Notes: generated from the sequence alone by a model not told the origin. DNA of 64,000 nucleotides from Muricauda sp. SCSIO 64092 (GCF_023016285.1 NZ_CP095413.1:4047001-4111000); one strand, 5' to 3'. Counted from the stretch's first letter, positions 27,197 through 36,261 are shown. A program made the numbers and translations.

Positions 27197-27691
27197 CTAA
27201 GGATTTAGTATGGTTCTTAGTTTGTTTTTTACCCGATTCATTTTAACCCTGGCGTTTACTTCCGTAATACCCAAGGTTTCTGAAATTTCGGTATAGTTCT
27301 TATCTTCCAAATACAGGAAAACCAATGCTTTTTCAATATCTCCCAATTGTTTTACCGCATTGTACATCAACTTTAGTTGCCGTTCTTGTGTATCATCATA
27401 TTCGTCTGCCCTTATCTTGAAAATTACAGAATCGTAATCTTGGGTAGCGACCCGTCTTTTCGATTTGCGATATAAGGTAATGGCCGTATTCAATGCCACA
27501 CGGTACATCCATGTACTAAATTTGGAATCTCCCCTAAATTTTGGGTATGCTTTCCAAAGCTGGATGGTGATTTCTTGGAACAAGTCATTATGGGAATCCC
27601 TGTCATGGGTATAAAGACTGCATACCTTGTGAACAATGTTTTGGTTGTTCTCCAGCTCCGTCACAAATTGATGTTCCAGTTCCTTGTTCAC
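27197..27691 (-). CDS. ECF-type RNA polymerase sigma factor
   Basis: A 164-residue sigma-70-family factor lacking regions 1 and 3. Region 2 includes HNDLFQEITIQLWKAYPKFRGDSKFSTWMYRVALNTAI; the stretch is the classical -10 recognition and core-binding part. Region 4 includes IEKALVFLYLEDKNYTEISETLGITEVNARVKMNRVKNKL, a helix-turn-helix for the -35 element. It probably controls its own operon with the membrane protein downstream; a candidate site lies at 27709-27743. Confidence 0.92.
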   Translation of the reverse strand: MNKELEHQFVTELENNQNIVHKVCSLYTHDRDSHNDLFQEITIQLWKAYPKFRGDSKFSTWMYRVALNTAITLYRKSKRRVATQDYDSVIFKIRADEYDDTQERQLKLMYNAVKQLGDIEKALVFLYLEDKNYTEISETLGITEVNARVKMNRVKNKLRTILNP

Positions 27692-27966
27692 TAGTGGTTG
27701 GTAGAATTTATAGATTAGTAGTCCTTATTCCAATTTTGTTACAGTTTGGGGCGGCAAGTTCAATACTGACCGATGTCCAATTTCAAAATAGTTTGGAGAA
27801 ATACATTGGCCAAGTCTTCCATGGAACACTCCTTTTGGGAATGGCGGATTCCCTTTTGCCAAGTACAAATAGCATGTGGGTGTCATCAATGCCATATCCT
27901 GGGCATCATGACCTGATCCAAGAGGAATTTTTTAGACTGGACAAGCCCAATTTGTATGTTTATTTT
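27692..27966. promoter_or_regulatory. Upstream region of the ECF sigma gene with a possible ECF promoter
   Basis: On the reverse strand TGTAAC (27738-27743) precedes AATCTATA (27709-27716) by 21 bp. These resemble the TGTAAC and CATCTATA elements found before the other ECF sigma gene at 48.9 kb, but the spacing differs (21 versus 16), so this is tentative. The rest of the gap holds a 6-bp hairpin (gggaat / attccc) and no credible gene. Confidence 0.35.
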
Positions 27967-29394
27967 TCATTTTCTATAATCAAGTGCCGGTGCTCGATTA
28001 CCAACAAGGGGCTCGTACACAAAATCACTACCCCTTCTTTCTTCAAACTCGGCTTTGGCCTTTTCAATCAACGAGATATCGGAAAACAAGTCTATTGCCG
28101 TGGCTGTCAGTGTTTTTGAGGCCACCATCATCCCTTTTTTTCCTATACTCATGCCTCCGGAAGCCACTGCCTGCCAACTATGTGCCGGTGTTCCGGGCAC
28201 CCATGTTGCAGCACCGAAACCTACCGTTGGGACCACAAAACTCACGTCACCAACATCGGTGGAACCATAGGCCCTGGCCACTTCCTTAAAAGGTTGTACT
28301 TCCATTGCAACCATTTCATCGAGCTCTTTTTGCCCTAAGCTCAAGGCAATTTTCTCTGCAAAGGCCCTTTCCTCAGGAGTATAGGTAATGCCCCCTATTG
28401 ACGACAAATTGCTATGGACCAATTTTTGGAGTACCAGGTTGGGAAGTAATTCATGGACCCCATTTACAATTTCAAACGTCATTGTTGTACCTGTTCCTAA
28501 AGCAGCCCCTTCCCCTGCTTTTACAATTCTATTAAAAATATCCCGAACCACATCCCTGCTGTTGTGTCTTGCATAATAGTATACTTCGGCAAAATCCGGA
28601 ACAACATTGGGCGCTTTACCGCCATCCGTAATCACATAATGGATACGCGCTTCCTGGGGAATATGCTCACGCATCATATTGACCATTATATTCATGGCCT
28701 CAACACCATCCAGGGCACTCCTTCCCATTTGTGGCGCCCCTGCGGCATGTGCCGAGATTCCCTTAAAGCGGAATTTTGCAGAAATGTTTGCCAATGCGGC
28801 AGCGGCACTGGCAGCATTTTGGGAACTGGGATGCCAATGCAGGGCAACATCTACATCATCAAAAACCCCTTCCCTGGACATATATACTTTGGCACCTCCA
28901 CCTTCTTCTGCGGGACAGCCATAAAAACGGATGGTTCCCTTTGCGCCCGAAACTTTCAACCAATCCTTTACGGCAATGGCGGCCCCGGCGGAAGCGGTCC
29001 CAAACAAATGATGGCCGCAGGCATGTCCGGCAACCCCTCCCGCGGATTTCTTTTCCGGTACGGCCTGTTGTGACAGCCCCGGCAGGGCATCGTACTCTCC
29101 CAAAATGGCAATAACAGGGCTTCCTTTTCCATATTCCGCTACAAAGGCCGTGGGAATTTCAGCGATGCCCTCCGTAACGGTAAAACCTGCATCGGAAAGG
29201 GTTTCCTGCAATAGCGCAGCACTTTTTTCTTCTTGATATCCCATTTCTGCCCAATTCCAAATTTGTAGGGCAATTTCGCCATATGCTTGGGCTTTATCTT
29301 CCAAACCTTTTAGGGCATCGACCTTGGTTTTCTGCGCGTTCATTGAAAAAACCGATAGCAGTAGTACTAGGTGTAAAGAAACTATCCTTCTCAT
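27967..29394 (-). CDS. M20-family amidohydrolase, AbgB-like, exported
   Basis: A 475-residue metallohydrolase with a signal peptide (about 1-20, ending MNAQ). Metal-site signatures are EYDALPGLSQ, GHACGHHLFG and the acidic EEGGGAKVYM; a dimerisation domain with KGISAHAAGAPQMGRSALDGVEAMNIM follows. It belongs to the M20D amidohydrolase group, near AbgB (p-aminobenzoyl-glutamate hydrolase subunit) and the hippurate/indole-conjugate hydrolases. Periplasmic cleavage of an N-acyl or amide-linked amino acid is expected, substrate unknown. It is monocistronic with an opposite-strand neighbour at its 5' side. Confidence 0.88.
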   Translation of the reverse strand: MRRIVSLHLVLLLSVFSMNAQKTKVDALKGLEDKAQAYGEIALQIWNWAEMGYQEEKSAALLQETLSDAGFTVTEGIAEIPTAFVAEYGKGSPVIAILGEYDALPGLSQQAVPEKKSAGGVAGHACGHHLFGTASAGAAIAVKDWLKVSGAKGTIRFYGCPAEEGGGAKVYMSREGVFDDVDVALHWHPSSQNAASAAAALANISAKFRFKGISAHAAGAPQMGRSALDGVEAMNIMVNMMREHIPQEARIHYVITDGGKAPNVVPDFAEVYYYARHNSRDVVRDIFNRIVKAGEGAALGTGTTMTFEIVNGVHELLPNLVLQKLVHSNLSSIGGITYTPEERAFAEKIALSLGQKELDEMVAMEVQPFKEVARAYGSTDVGDVSFVVPTVGFGAATWVPGTPAHSWQAVASGGMSIGKKGMMVASKTLTATAIDLFSDISLIEKAKAEFEERRGSDFVYEPLVGNRAPALDYRK

Positions 29395-29469
29395 TTCGTG
29401 TTCTCTTTTTAATGTTTTTAAATATACTAAAATGAATTTCCAGTGGCCGTATCACCACCCCCAATTGTG

Positions 29470-29477
29470 TACTTTTG
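29470..29477 (+). promoter_or_regulatory. -7 box before ndh
   Basis: TACTTTTG fits TAnnTTTG, 17 bp before the ATG at 29495. No TTG is seen at the expected upstream distance, so only the -7 half is supported. Confidence 0.4.
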
Positions 29478-29494
29478 CACTTTAAAATTTAAGA

Positions 29495-30775
29495 ATGAAC
29501 ATTCCTCAGTCCAGTTTTAAAAGGGTGGTTATTATTGGTGGTGGTTTTGCGGGAATTGCTTTGGCCAAAAAATTAAGCCAACAAGAGTTTCAGGTGGTGT
29601 TGATGGACAAAAACAACTATCATACCTTCCAACCGTTGTTGTATCAAGTATCAACCGGGGGCCTGGAGCCAGATTCCATTGCGTATCCCATTCGGAAGGT
29701 ACTTCAGGGATATCCCCACTTTTATTTTCGTCTGACCGAGGTCACCGGTATAGATTCCGAGAGCAATACGGTCCACACCACCATAGGCGACTTGAGGTTT
29801 GATTATTTGATCGTGGCCACAGGAACACGGACCAATTATTTTGGTAATGAATCCATTGCCAAAAATAGTATGGCCATGAAAACTATTCCCCAATCACTGA
29901 ATTTAAGAAGTCTTATCCTTGAGAATTTTGAACAGGCTTTGTTGACGGACGATCTTCATGAACGCGAAGCCCTGATGAACTTTGTCATTGTGGGTGGAGG
30001 ACCAACCGGAGTTGAACTTGCAGGAGCTTTGGCCGAAATTAAAAAGGGAATCCTACCAAAGGACTACCCCGATCTGGATACACGAAGGGCCCAAATTAAT
30101 TTAGTGCAAGGGGCCGATCGACTGTTGCCGGCCATGAGTAAAATTGCCTCCAAGAAAGCGGAGGACTTTTTGGAAAACCTGGGGGTAAATGTTTGGAAAG
30201 ATATTCGAGTGACGGGGTATGATGGCAAAGTGGCCACGACCGATCAAGATACCAGCTTTGAAACGGCAACCTTAATTTGGGCGGCAGGCGTACAAGCGGT
30301 AACCATTAAGGGTTTGGATGCTGAAAAGCTTTTGTCCAGGGCAAAACGATTGTTGGTCAACGAATACAATCAAGTAAAGGGGTTTGAACATATCTTCGCT
30401 ATTGGTGATGTTGCGGAAATGGTTTCCGAAAAATATCCCAATGGACATCCCATGATGGCCCAACCCGCCATACAACAAGGTAGGCTTTTAGGGGAAAATT
30501 TGGTACGGCTTCAACAAGGGAAACCGTTACAACCCTTTACCTATAGGGATAAGGGTAGCATGGCCACCATAGGAAGGAACAAGGCTGTGGCCGATTTGCC
30601 AAAATTCAAATTTCAAGGCGTTTTTGCCTGGTTTGTCTGGATGTTTGTCCACCTTTACTTTTTGATCGGTTTTCGAAATCGATTGGTGGTTTTCATTAAT
30701 TGGGTATATAACTATGTGAAGTTTGATCGTGAGGCCCGATTGATTATAAGACCATTTAAGAAAACGCAGATTTAG
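29495..30775 (+). CDS. ndh: Type II NADH:quinone oxidoreductase
   Basis: A 426-residue FAD flavoprotein with two Rossmann dinucleotide folds: GGGFAGIALAKKL near residue 14 (FAD) and VGGGPTGVELAGALAE near residue 168 (NADH). The motif IFAIGDVAEM closes the FAD site, and FTYRDKGSMATIGRNKAV is typical of NDH-2. The C terminus holds a hydrophobic segment (FVWMFVHLYFLIGFRNRLVVFINWVYNYV), a membrane anchor often seen in this clade. It transfers electrons from NADH to quinone without proton pumping. Reads as a single gene. Confidence 0.93.
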   Translation: MNIPQSSFKRVVIIGGGFAGIALAKKLSQQEFQVVLMDKNNYHTFQPLLYQVSTGGLEPDSIAYPIRKVLQGYPHFYFRLTEVTGIDSESNTVHTTIGDLRFDYLIVATGTRTNYFGNESIAKNSMAMKTIPQSLNLRSLILENFEQALLTDDLHEREALMNFVIVGGGPTGVELAGALAEIKKGILPKDYPDLDTRRAQINLVQGADRLLPAMSKIASKKAEDFLENLGVNVWKDIRVTGYDGKVATTDQDTSFETATLIWAAGVQAVTIKGLDAEKLLSRAKRLLVNEYNQVKGFEHIFAIGDVAEMVSEKYPNGHPMMAQPAIQQGRLLGENLVRLQQGKPLQPFTYRDKGSMATIGRNKAVADLPKFKFQGVFAWFVWMFVHLYFLIGFRNRLVVFINWVYNYVKFDREARLIIRPFKKTQI

Positions 30776-30829
30776 TCTTTCTGGTTAGGTTTTGGTGTTT
30801 CGGTAGTAGGGCTGTTAAAGAAAGCCCAA

Positions 30830-30864
30830 TTGGAAATCACCTGAGGATTATTTTAATAGTTTTG
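30830..30864 (+). promoter_or_regulatory. Possible promoter of the small exported protein gene
   Basis: TTG at 30830-30832 and TAGTTTTG at 30857-30864 are 24 bp apart, one base longer than the usual range; the ATG is at 30881. Confidence 0.4.
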
Positions 30865-30880
30865 AGTAATCCGATATACG

Positions 30881-31369
30881 ATGAAGCTATTTCTGGTCAC
30901 TTTCTCCCTTTTCGTTTCTTTTGCTTTATGGAGCCAACGGGAGTCACCTTTGAACAGGATTGCCATCGAAAGCTTTGGGTATCCGGATTTTGGGGGCAGA
31001 TCTTCCTATGGGGATTTCCTGATTTTGTATCCCATTGGGGAGAGTACATCTGTTGGATTCAGAGGTTTGAATCAGCAAAATGCGATTTTCGGAAGGTTTA
31101 ATCTTAGGGCAATGGCTCGTCAACGCATTGCAAAAAATTTCTTTGCAGAAGGTGGATATGAAATGGAATGGGATTTAACCGAACTCGATAGATCAATAGA
31201 CAATACCAGTAAATCACTTTACTTTGGTGTGGAGTATGAAGCTAAACCCAACTTGCTATTTAATGCCGGTTTTCGAACATTTATGAACGAGACTGGCTTT
31301 AATCCACTTGGCACAGAACGAAGTGATGCAAAAAGTCAATTGCAATTGGGATCAAAAATCAAGTTTTAG
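30881..31369 (+). CDS. Hypothetical exported protein
   Basis: A 162-residue protein with a signal peptide (about 1-18, ending LWSQ). The mature part contains alternating hydrophobic/polar strands (YFGVEYEAKPNLLFNAGFRTF, LQLGSKIKF) and ends in Phe, the usual last residue of outer-membrane beta-barrels. I do not recognise a family. It is most likely a small outer-membrane protein. A weak hairpin region follows. Confidence 0.6.
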   Translation: MKLFLVTFSLFVSFALWSQRESPLNRIAIESFGYPDFGGRSSYGDFLILYPIGESTSVGFRGLNQQNAIFGRFNLRAMARQRIAKNFFAEGGYEMEWDLTELDRSIDNTSKSLYFGVEYEAKPNLLFNAGFRTFMNETGFNPLGTERSDAKSQLQLGSKIKF

Positions 31370-31789
31370 ATTGTTTGTTGGGCTATATCTTTCGAGCGTT
31401 TAAGCTGGATTTTTCAGCTCGTATGTATGCGAATTTTGTAAAAACCTATTTATCCATTTTTTGGGGAACGTCCTCATCATATTTCAAGGACCATCAAGAG
31501 CCATACACATCCTCGTATTCGATTTCAAAATGAAACTCAATTTCATGGAGAAGGTTTTAAAACCTTTTGAAGTCAGGGGAATTATAAAATGAGGCGAATT
31601 CTGTAGTTGAGTTTGCTGGAATCAATATTCCTTCGGCCACGGTGCTGTATAAATAGTGTGTGGTATCCAAAAACGTGTTGGATTTGGACAGGTGCCTAAA
31701 AAAATCATCGGCCCTATTGAAATGTTGGCCACTTTTTGTGGAGATGGTCACTTTTTTTAATAAAGCTGGTCCAATACCATCATTACCAA
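31370..31789. other. 420-bp gap with palindromes and one weak frame
   Basis: Just after the upstream gene, cgagc...gctcg and agctg...cagct can fold into a stem (31391-31423). A perfect 16-bp palindrome (aaggttttaaaacctt) lies at 31551-31566. A reverse frame at 31557-31751 (64 codons, GTG start) sits 38 bp beyond the end of xerD; it has no recognisable family and its frame stays open back into xerD, so it may be a gene remnant or chance. Confidence 0.35.
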
Positions 31790-32695
31790 TTATTGGTGTC
31801 TTGAACGGGGATGAAACGCTTTTAACGCATCCGCCAAATGTGTTCTGTTCACATGGACATAAATTTCCGTGGTGGTAATGCTCTCATGTCCCAACATTTG
31901 CTGAATGGCGCGCAAATCTGCTCCGTTTTCCAATAAATGTGTGGCAAAGGAATGTCGAAAAGTATGGGGGCCCACATTTTTCTTCAAACCCGTTGCCTTT
32001 GCCAAATCCTTGATAATGGCGAAAATCATGGCCCTGGTCAGTTTTTTGCCCCGACGGTTTAAAAAAAGGATATCTTCATAACCCGGTTCGATCTTTTGAT
32101 GGATACGGATGTGTTTTTGATACAGTTCAATATACTTTTTATTGATAGGACTAATGGGGACAAAACGTTGTTTGTTGCCCTTTCCGGTTACCAGAATAAT
32201 ATCTTCATCAAAATAAAGATCGGACAATTTTAAGTTGACCAGTTCAGAAACCCTAAGCCCGCAGCCGTATAAAGTTTCCAAAATGGCCCTATTCCGTTCC
32301 CCTTGGGGTTTGCTCAAATCGATTCCCGAAATAAGTGTATTGATTTCCTCCAAAGAAAGGGTTTCTGGAAGTTTTCTGCCAATTTTAGGGGTCTCCATTA
32401 AATCCATGGGATTATCCTTTCGATAGTCTTCAAAGACCAAATAGTTAAAAAGCCCTTTTAGTCCGGATATCAATCTTGCCTGGGAACGTGGATTTATGGT
32501 TTTGGCCGCTTCATAAATGAACCGTTGTACTTCTTCATTCCCAATGTTAAGGGGCCCGGAGTTTATTTGATGTTCCTCTAAAAAGGCCATCAACTTTTTG
32601 ATATCCAGGGCATAATTGGTTATGGAATTGCTGGACAATCCCCTTTCTATCTTTAAATAGTGTTGGTAATCCTGTAAGGCCTGTTTCCAAGTCAT
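31790..32695 (-). CDS. xerD: Tyrosine recombinase XerD-like
   Basis: A 301-residue site-specific recombinase with an N-terminal SAM-like core-binding domain (to about residue 90) and a C-terminal catalytic domain. Catalytic residues are visible: Arg in YGCGLRVSEL, Lys in TGKGNKQRF, HxxR in HTFRHSFATH, His in LGHESI, and the nucleophilic Tyr in TTTEIYVHV. It resolves chromosome dimers at dif with a partner Xer protein. In Bacteroidota this gene commonly lies divergently next to aroQ; here two small exported-protein genes separate them. XerC/XerD assignment rests on context. Confidence 0.92.
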   Translation of the reverse strand: MTWKQALQDYQHYLKIERGLSSNSITNYALDIKKLMAFLEEHQINSGPLNIGNEEVQRFIYEAAKTINPRSQARLISGLKGLFNYLVFEDYRKDNPMDLMETPKIGRKLPETLSLEEINTLISGIDLSKPQGERNRAILETLYGCGLRVSELVNLKLSDLYFDEDIILVTGKGNKQRFVPISPINKKYIELYQKHIRIHQKIEPGYEDILFLNRRGKKLTRAMIFAIIKDLAKATGLKKNVGPHTFRHSFATHLLENGADLRAIQQMLGHESITTTEIYVHVNRTHLADALKAFHPRSRHQ

Positions 32696-32797
32696 GGGCT
32701 AAAAATAACGCAACTTTTCAATACGGAATTCCACTAAAAACCAAAACTAAACGTTAAGTTTTAGTGTTAAGACGTATATACTTCAACCAAACAACTT

Positions 32798-33316
32798 ATG
32801 AAAAAGTACATTTTTTTAGTGCTGTTCCTCGGCATTGTTTACCATATGACCTCACAATATGTAGATCGTTCGTTTTTTAAGGCAGGCTTTCATGCTGGGG
32901 TTGCCGTTGGGGATGCATCGGATTTTGCCAACATCGGTGCCGGTTTGGATCTATACCAGCATTGGGGTGTTTCCAAGAAGTTCGATTTGGGGCTGGCGTC
33001 CGGTCTTATGTATTATTTTGGATTGGATTCTACCATCGATATTGGACCGGAAGCGATTACCATTAGGGGGGAAGACACCATTTATCTCCCTGCGGGGGCA
33101 TTGATCCGTTTTTATCCTTCCCGAACTATAAATCTTGGAGGAGATGTGGGGTATGCGTTCGGTCTAAACGATTTTACGGAGGACGGGTTTTATTATCGGC
33201 CTACACTGTCCATCAACCTATCCAATACTTCGGCCTTAAATTTCTCTTATTTTGGAGTTGAGGGCGACAACCTCAATTGGACCGCCTTAACCGCGGGTGT
33301 TCTGTTTCAGTTTTGA
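32798..33316 (+). CDS. Small outer-membrane-type beta-barrel protein
   Basis: A 172-residue protein with an N-terminal signal peptide (about 1-19). The remainder shows repeated amphipathic strands (FDLGLASGLMYYFGL, LNFSYFGVEG) and ends AGVLFQF, with the terminal Phe typical of outer-membrane barrels. Length suggests eight strands. No known family is assigned. It is the first of two similar small exported-protein genes between xerD and aroQ. Confidence 0.6.
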   Translation: MKKYIFLVLFLGIVYHMTSQYVDRSFFKAGFHAGVAVGDASDFANIGAGLDLYQHWGVSKKFDLGLASGLMYYFGLDSTIDIGPEAITIRGEDTIYLPAGALIRFYPSRTINLGGDVGYAFGLNDFTEDGFYYRPTLSINLSNTSALNFSYFGVEGDNLNWTALTAGVLFQF

Positions 33317-33438
33317 TTACTAAAAAGGCTTTAGATTAAAATAAATTGATTTACAGTAGGTTATATGGATTTTTTGTGGAAGAAAGGACAAATGTTAACA
33401 TTTTACGGTTTTTCTCACACTTGGTATGAGAGCCTTTT

Positions 33439-33446
33439 TATCTTTG
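33439..33446 (+). promoter_or_regulatory. -7 box before the second barrel gene
   Basis: TATCTTTG fits TAnnTTTG. The nearest TTG upstream (33421-33423) is 15 bp away, slightly short. The ATG is at 33472. Confidence 0.4.
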
Positions 33447-33471
33447 CCAGTAACAACTAAAAGACAATAAC

Positions 33472-33975
33472 ATGAAAAAATTATTTATTGCATTTGTATT
33501 CGCTATTGCCATCACCACTTCAATAAGTGCTCAAGAAGGCCTTGCAGTTAAGGCCGGTTTGAACAACGTTACGGTTGATGTTGATACCGGCGGTTTTTTT
33601 GATGCCAGTGATAGTGAGCTTGGTTTCTTTATAGGTGGAGGATATAATTTTGTTGCCAGTGAAACTTTTGATATTGAGCCTTCGCTATTATTTAGTTTTG
33701 TTGATGAACTTACTTCACTTTATATCCCTATTATGGCCAAATATAAAATTTCTGATGCCTTTAATGTTCAGGCAGGCCCCCAAATCAATTATTTGTTGGA
33801 AGATCTTCCTGATGGGGAATTAGGAATTGACCTGGCTTTTGGTACCGGTTATCAAATAGACGACAATTGGTTCGTTGAAGCAAGGTATGGTATTCAAATA
33901 AGTAGGGGTGGGGATTTTGGAGATTTGGTTGATATCAACACCTTAACGCTTGGAGCGGGGTACCGTTTTAATTAG
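33472..33975 (+). CDS. Outer-membrane beta-barrel protein, PorT/OmpA-like barrel fold
   Basis: A 167-residue protein with a signal peptide ending ISAQ at about residue 20. The mature part has the alternating strands of a small Bacteroidota porin-type barrel (LGFFIGGGYNFV, YIPIMAKYKISDAFNVQAGPQINYLL, WFVEARYGIQIS, LTLGAGYRF). It resembles the outer membrane beta-barrel families common in this phylum. It is probably an eight-stranded structural barrel; ligand unknown. A strong terminator follows at 33998-34018. Confidence 0.75.
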   Translation: MKKLFIAFVFAIAITTSISAQEGLAVKAGLNNVTVDVDTGGFFDASDSELGFFIGGGYNFVASETFDIEPSLLFSFVDELTSLYIPIMAKYKISDAFNVQAGPQINYLLEDLPDGELGIDLAFGTGYQIDDNWFVEARYGIQISRGGDFGDLVDINTLTLGAGYRFN

Positions 33976-33997
33976 CTATAGACTTTTGCAAAAATAC

Positions 33998-34018
33998 GGG
34001 GCTTTTGCCCCTTTTTTT
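33998..34018 (+). terminator. Rho-independent terminator
   Basis: ggggc / gcccc stem with a TTTT loop followed by seven T, 23 bp after the barrel gene stop. It is a textbook intrinsic terminator. Confidence 0.85.
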
Positions 34019-34048
34019 ATGCCCTAAAAATATGCTTATTTTTAACGT

Positions 34049-34465
34049 ATGAAATTAATGATCATCAATGGGCCCAATTTAAACCTTTTAGGGAAACGGG
34101 AACCGGAAGTCTATGGAAATCAGAATTTTGAAGACTATTTTTTGTCCCTAAAGTCCAAATACCCGTCTGTTGAAATGGATTACTTTCAATCCAATATTGA
34201 AGGGGAATTGATAGACAAAATCCAAGAAGTGGGATTCTCCTATGATGGTATCATTTTAAACGCCGCGGCTTACACCCATACATCGGTCGGTATTGGGGAT
34301 GCCATAAAAGCCATCGTAACTCCCGTAATAGAAGTTCATATTTCCAATACCTATTCAAGGGAGGAATTTCGGCATACATCCTTTATATCCCCGGTGGCAA
34401 AGGGTGTTATTTTGGGCTTTGGATTACAAAGCTATGATTTGGCCATTCAAAGCTTTATGGATTGA
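34049..34465 (+). CDS. aroQ: Type II 3-dehydroquinate dehydratase
   Basis: A 138-residue enzyme of the shikimate pathway, converting 3-dehydroquinate to 3-dehydroshikimate. Signatures: INGPNLNLLGKREPEVYG at the N terminus with the catalytic Tyr, SNIEGELIDKIQ, LNAAAYTHTSVGIGDAI and EVHISNTYSREEFRHTS with the catalytic His. Length is typical of the dodecameric type II family. Start ATG at 34049 is the only sensible one. Confidence 0.96.
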   Translation: MKLMIINGPNLNLLGKREPEVYGNQNFEDYFLSLKSKYPSVEMDYFQSNIEGELIDKIQEVGFSYDGIILNAAAYTHTSVGIGDAIKAIVTPVIEVHISNTYSREEFRHTSFISPVAKGVILGFGLQSYDLAIQSFMD

Positions 34466-34543
34466 CGTGCCCCACATCAACCATTTTTTGGCTTGGTTGC
34501 CTACATATAGTAATAAGCCCTATTTACAGGTTGGTTAAAACCA

Positions 34544-34825
34544 CTAATTAGCGTTTCTAAGATATTTCTTATCGGCATAAAAAGTCCCAAAGGGGAGAAG
34601 GGAAGCCAGGAAGAGTATTAAAAATCTTCTAAGTCCCCATTTTCGTTCCCAGCAAAAAACACCTGCCATAACTATAAAAAGGATGAAAAGGATACCATGG
34701 GCCATCCCTACTATTTTATTGGGTTCGCCAATTTCTGCCCAGTACTTTAAGGGCATGGTGAGGCCAAATATCAGCAAATAGGAAATCCCTTCCAGAATGG
34801 CTGTCAGACGAAAGGCTTTTAGCAT
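34544..34825 (-). CDS. DUF3817 domain-containing membrane protein
   Basis: A 93-residue protein with three membrane helices, matching the DUF3817 family (FRLTAILEGISYLLIFGLTMPLKY and GMAHGILFILFIVMAG patterns, with conserved Glu and His). Function is unknown. Its ATG overlaps the lpd stop by one base (TAATG), so translation is probably coupled to lpd. Confidence 0.85.
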   Translation of the reverse strand: MLKAFRLTAILEGISYLLIFGLTMPLKYWAEIGEPNKIVGMAHGILFILFIVMAGVFCWERKWGLRRFLILFLASLLPFGTFYADKKYLRNAN

Positions 34826-36216
34826 TATAAATGGATTACCTCGTCATACGCATCGGCGACAGCCTCCATAACCGCTTCACTCATGGTTGGATGGGGGTGG
34901 ACCGCCTTCAGTATTTCGTGTCCCGTGGTCTCCAATTTTCGGCCTACCACCGCTTCCGCAATCATATCGGTGACACCAGCACCGATCATATGGCATCCCA
35001 GCCATTCCCCATATTTGGCATCGAAAATAACCTTGACAAAACCATCTGCATTACCACTTGCTTTGGCTTTACCACTTGCGGAAAAAGGGAATTTTCCAAC
35101 TTTTATATCGTATCCGGCTTCCTTGGCCTTTTTTTCCGTAAATCCAACGGAAGCCACTTCCGGCATACAATAGGTACAGCCCGGGATGTTTCCATAATCC
35201 AGGGGTTCCACATGCATTCCAGCTATTTTTTCAACACAGAGAATACCTTCCGCAGAAGCAACATGCGCCAAGGCCGGTCCCTGGGTGACATCACCAATGG
35301 CATAATATCCGGGAATATTGGTCTGATAGTAATCATTGACCAAAATTTTGTCGCGGTCAGTGGCTATTCCAACGTCTTCCAGGCCAATGTTTTCAATATT
35401 GGTTTTAATTCCAACAGCGGAGAGTACAATATCCGCTTCCAAGACTTCTTCCCCTTTGGATGTCTTGACGGTTGCTTTTACCCCTTCACCGGAAGTGTCC
35501 ACCTTGGTAACTTCTGCTGAGGTCTTGATTTTTACGCCTGCTTTTTTAAAGCTCCGTTCCAGTTGTTTGGAAACGTCCTCATCTTCAATCGGAACAATGG
35601 TTGGCATATATTCCACAACGGTAACTTCCGTACCCATGGAATTGTAGAAATACGCAAACTCAATACCAATGGCACCACTGCCCACCACAATCATCTTCTT
35701 GGGTTGTTTGTCCAAGGTCATGGCCTCACGGTAGCCAATCACCTTTTTGCCATCCTGGGGTAGGGAAGGCAATTCCCGGCTTCTTGCGCCCGTGGCAATA
35801 ATAATATGATCGGCACTAAATTCCGCAGGGTCCCCATGTTCTCCCTTAACAATGACTTTTTTACCGGGTAGCACCTTGCCATAACCATTAAGGACTTCGA
35901 TCTTATTCTTTTTCATCAAGAACTGTACGCCTTTGCTCATGCCATCGGCCACATTTCGGCTACGTTGCACCACTTTGTCAAAGTCATGTTCCACTTTTTT
36001 TGCGCTTAGCCCATAATCTTCCGCATGTTTTAGGTATTCAAATACCTGGGCCGATTTTAGCAAGGCCTTGGTGGGAATACATCCCCAGTTTAGGCATACA
36101 CCACCTAAGCTTTCTTTTTCAACTATCGCAGTTTTAAGACCTAACTGCGAAGCTCTAATAGCGGTAACATAACCTCCAGGGCCGCTACCCAAAACGATGA
36201 CATCAAAATGGCTCAT
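34825..36216 (-). CDS. lpd: Dihydrolipoyl dehydrogenase
   Basis: A 463-residue flavoprotein disulphide reductase that reoxidises dihydrolipoamide in the pyruvate and 2-oxoglutarate dehydrogenase complexes. Evidence: FAD-binding VLGSGPGGYVTAIRA, redox disulphide in GGVCLNWGCIPTKAL, NAD-binding VGSGAIGIEFAYF, and the C-terminal dimer-interface HPHPTMSEAVMEA with the active-site His. It is the stand-alone E3 of the cell; no E1/E2 genes are near. A DinB-like gene lies upstream on the same strand, 45 bp away. Confidence 0.97.
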   Translation of the reverse strand: MSHFDVIVLGSGPGGYVTAIRASQLGLKTAIVEKESLGGVCLNWGCIPTKALLKSAQVFEYLKHAEDYGLSAKKVEHDFDKVVQRSRNVADGMSKGVQFLMKKNKIEVLNGYGKVLPGKKVIVKGEHGDPAEFSADHIIIATGARSRELPSLPQDGKKVIGYREAMTLDKQPKKMIVVGSGAIGIEFAYFYNSMGTEVTVVEYMPTIVPIEDEDVSKQLERSFKKAGVKIKTSAEVTKVDTSGEGVKATVKTSKGEEVLEADIVLSAVGIKTNIENIGLEDVGIATDRDKILVNDYYQTNIPGYYAIGDVTQGPALAHVASAEGILCVEKIAGMHVEPLDYGNIPGCTYCMPEVASVGFTEKKAKEAGYDIKVGKFPFSASGKAKASGNADGFVKVIFDAKYGEWLGCHMIGAGVTDMIAEAVVGRKLETTGHEILKAVHPHPTMSEAVMEAVADAYDEVIHL

Positions 36217-36261
36217 GCGAATGATTTTTTGGTTAAAATGGAGTGCAAATTTAGTGAAGTG

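Noticed and set aside
27694..28119. 141-codon forward frame overlapping the amidohydrolase end
   Set aside because: Overlaps a solid reverse gene by about 150 bp, uses a GTG start, shows no recognisable family and has poor coding look.
34831..35520. 229-codon forward frame opposite lpd
   Set aside because: Antisense shadow of lpd; no start context or family.
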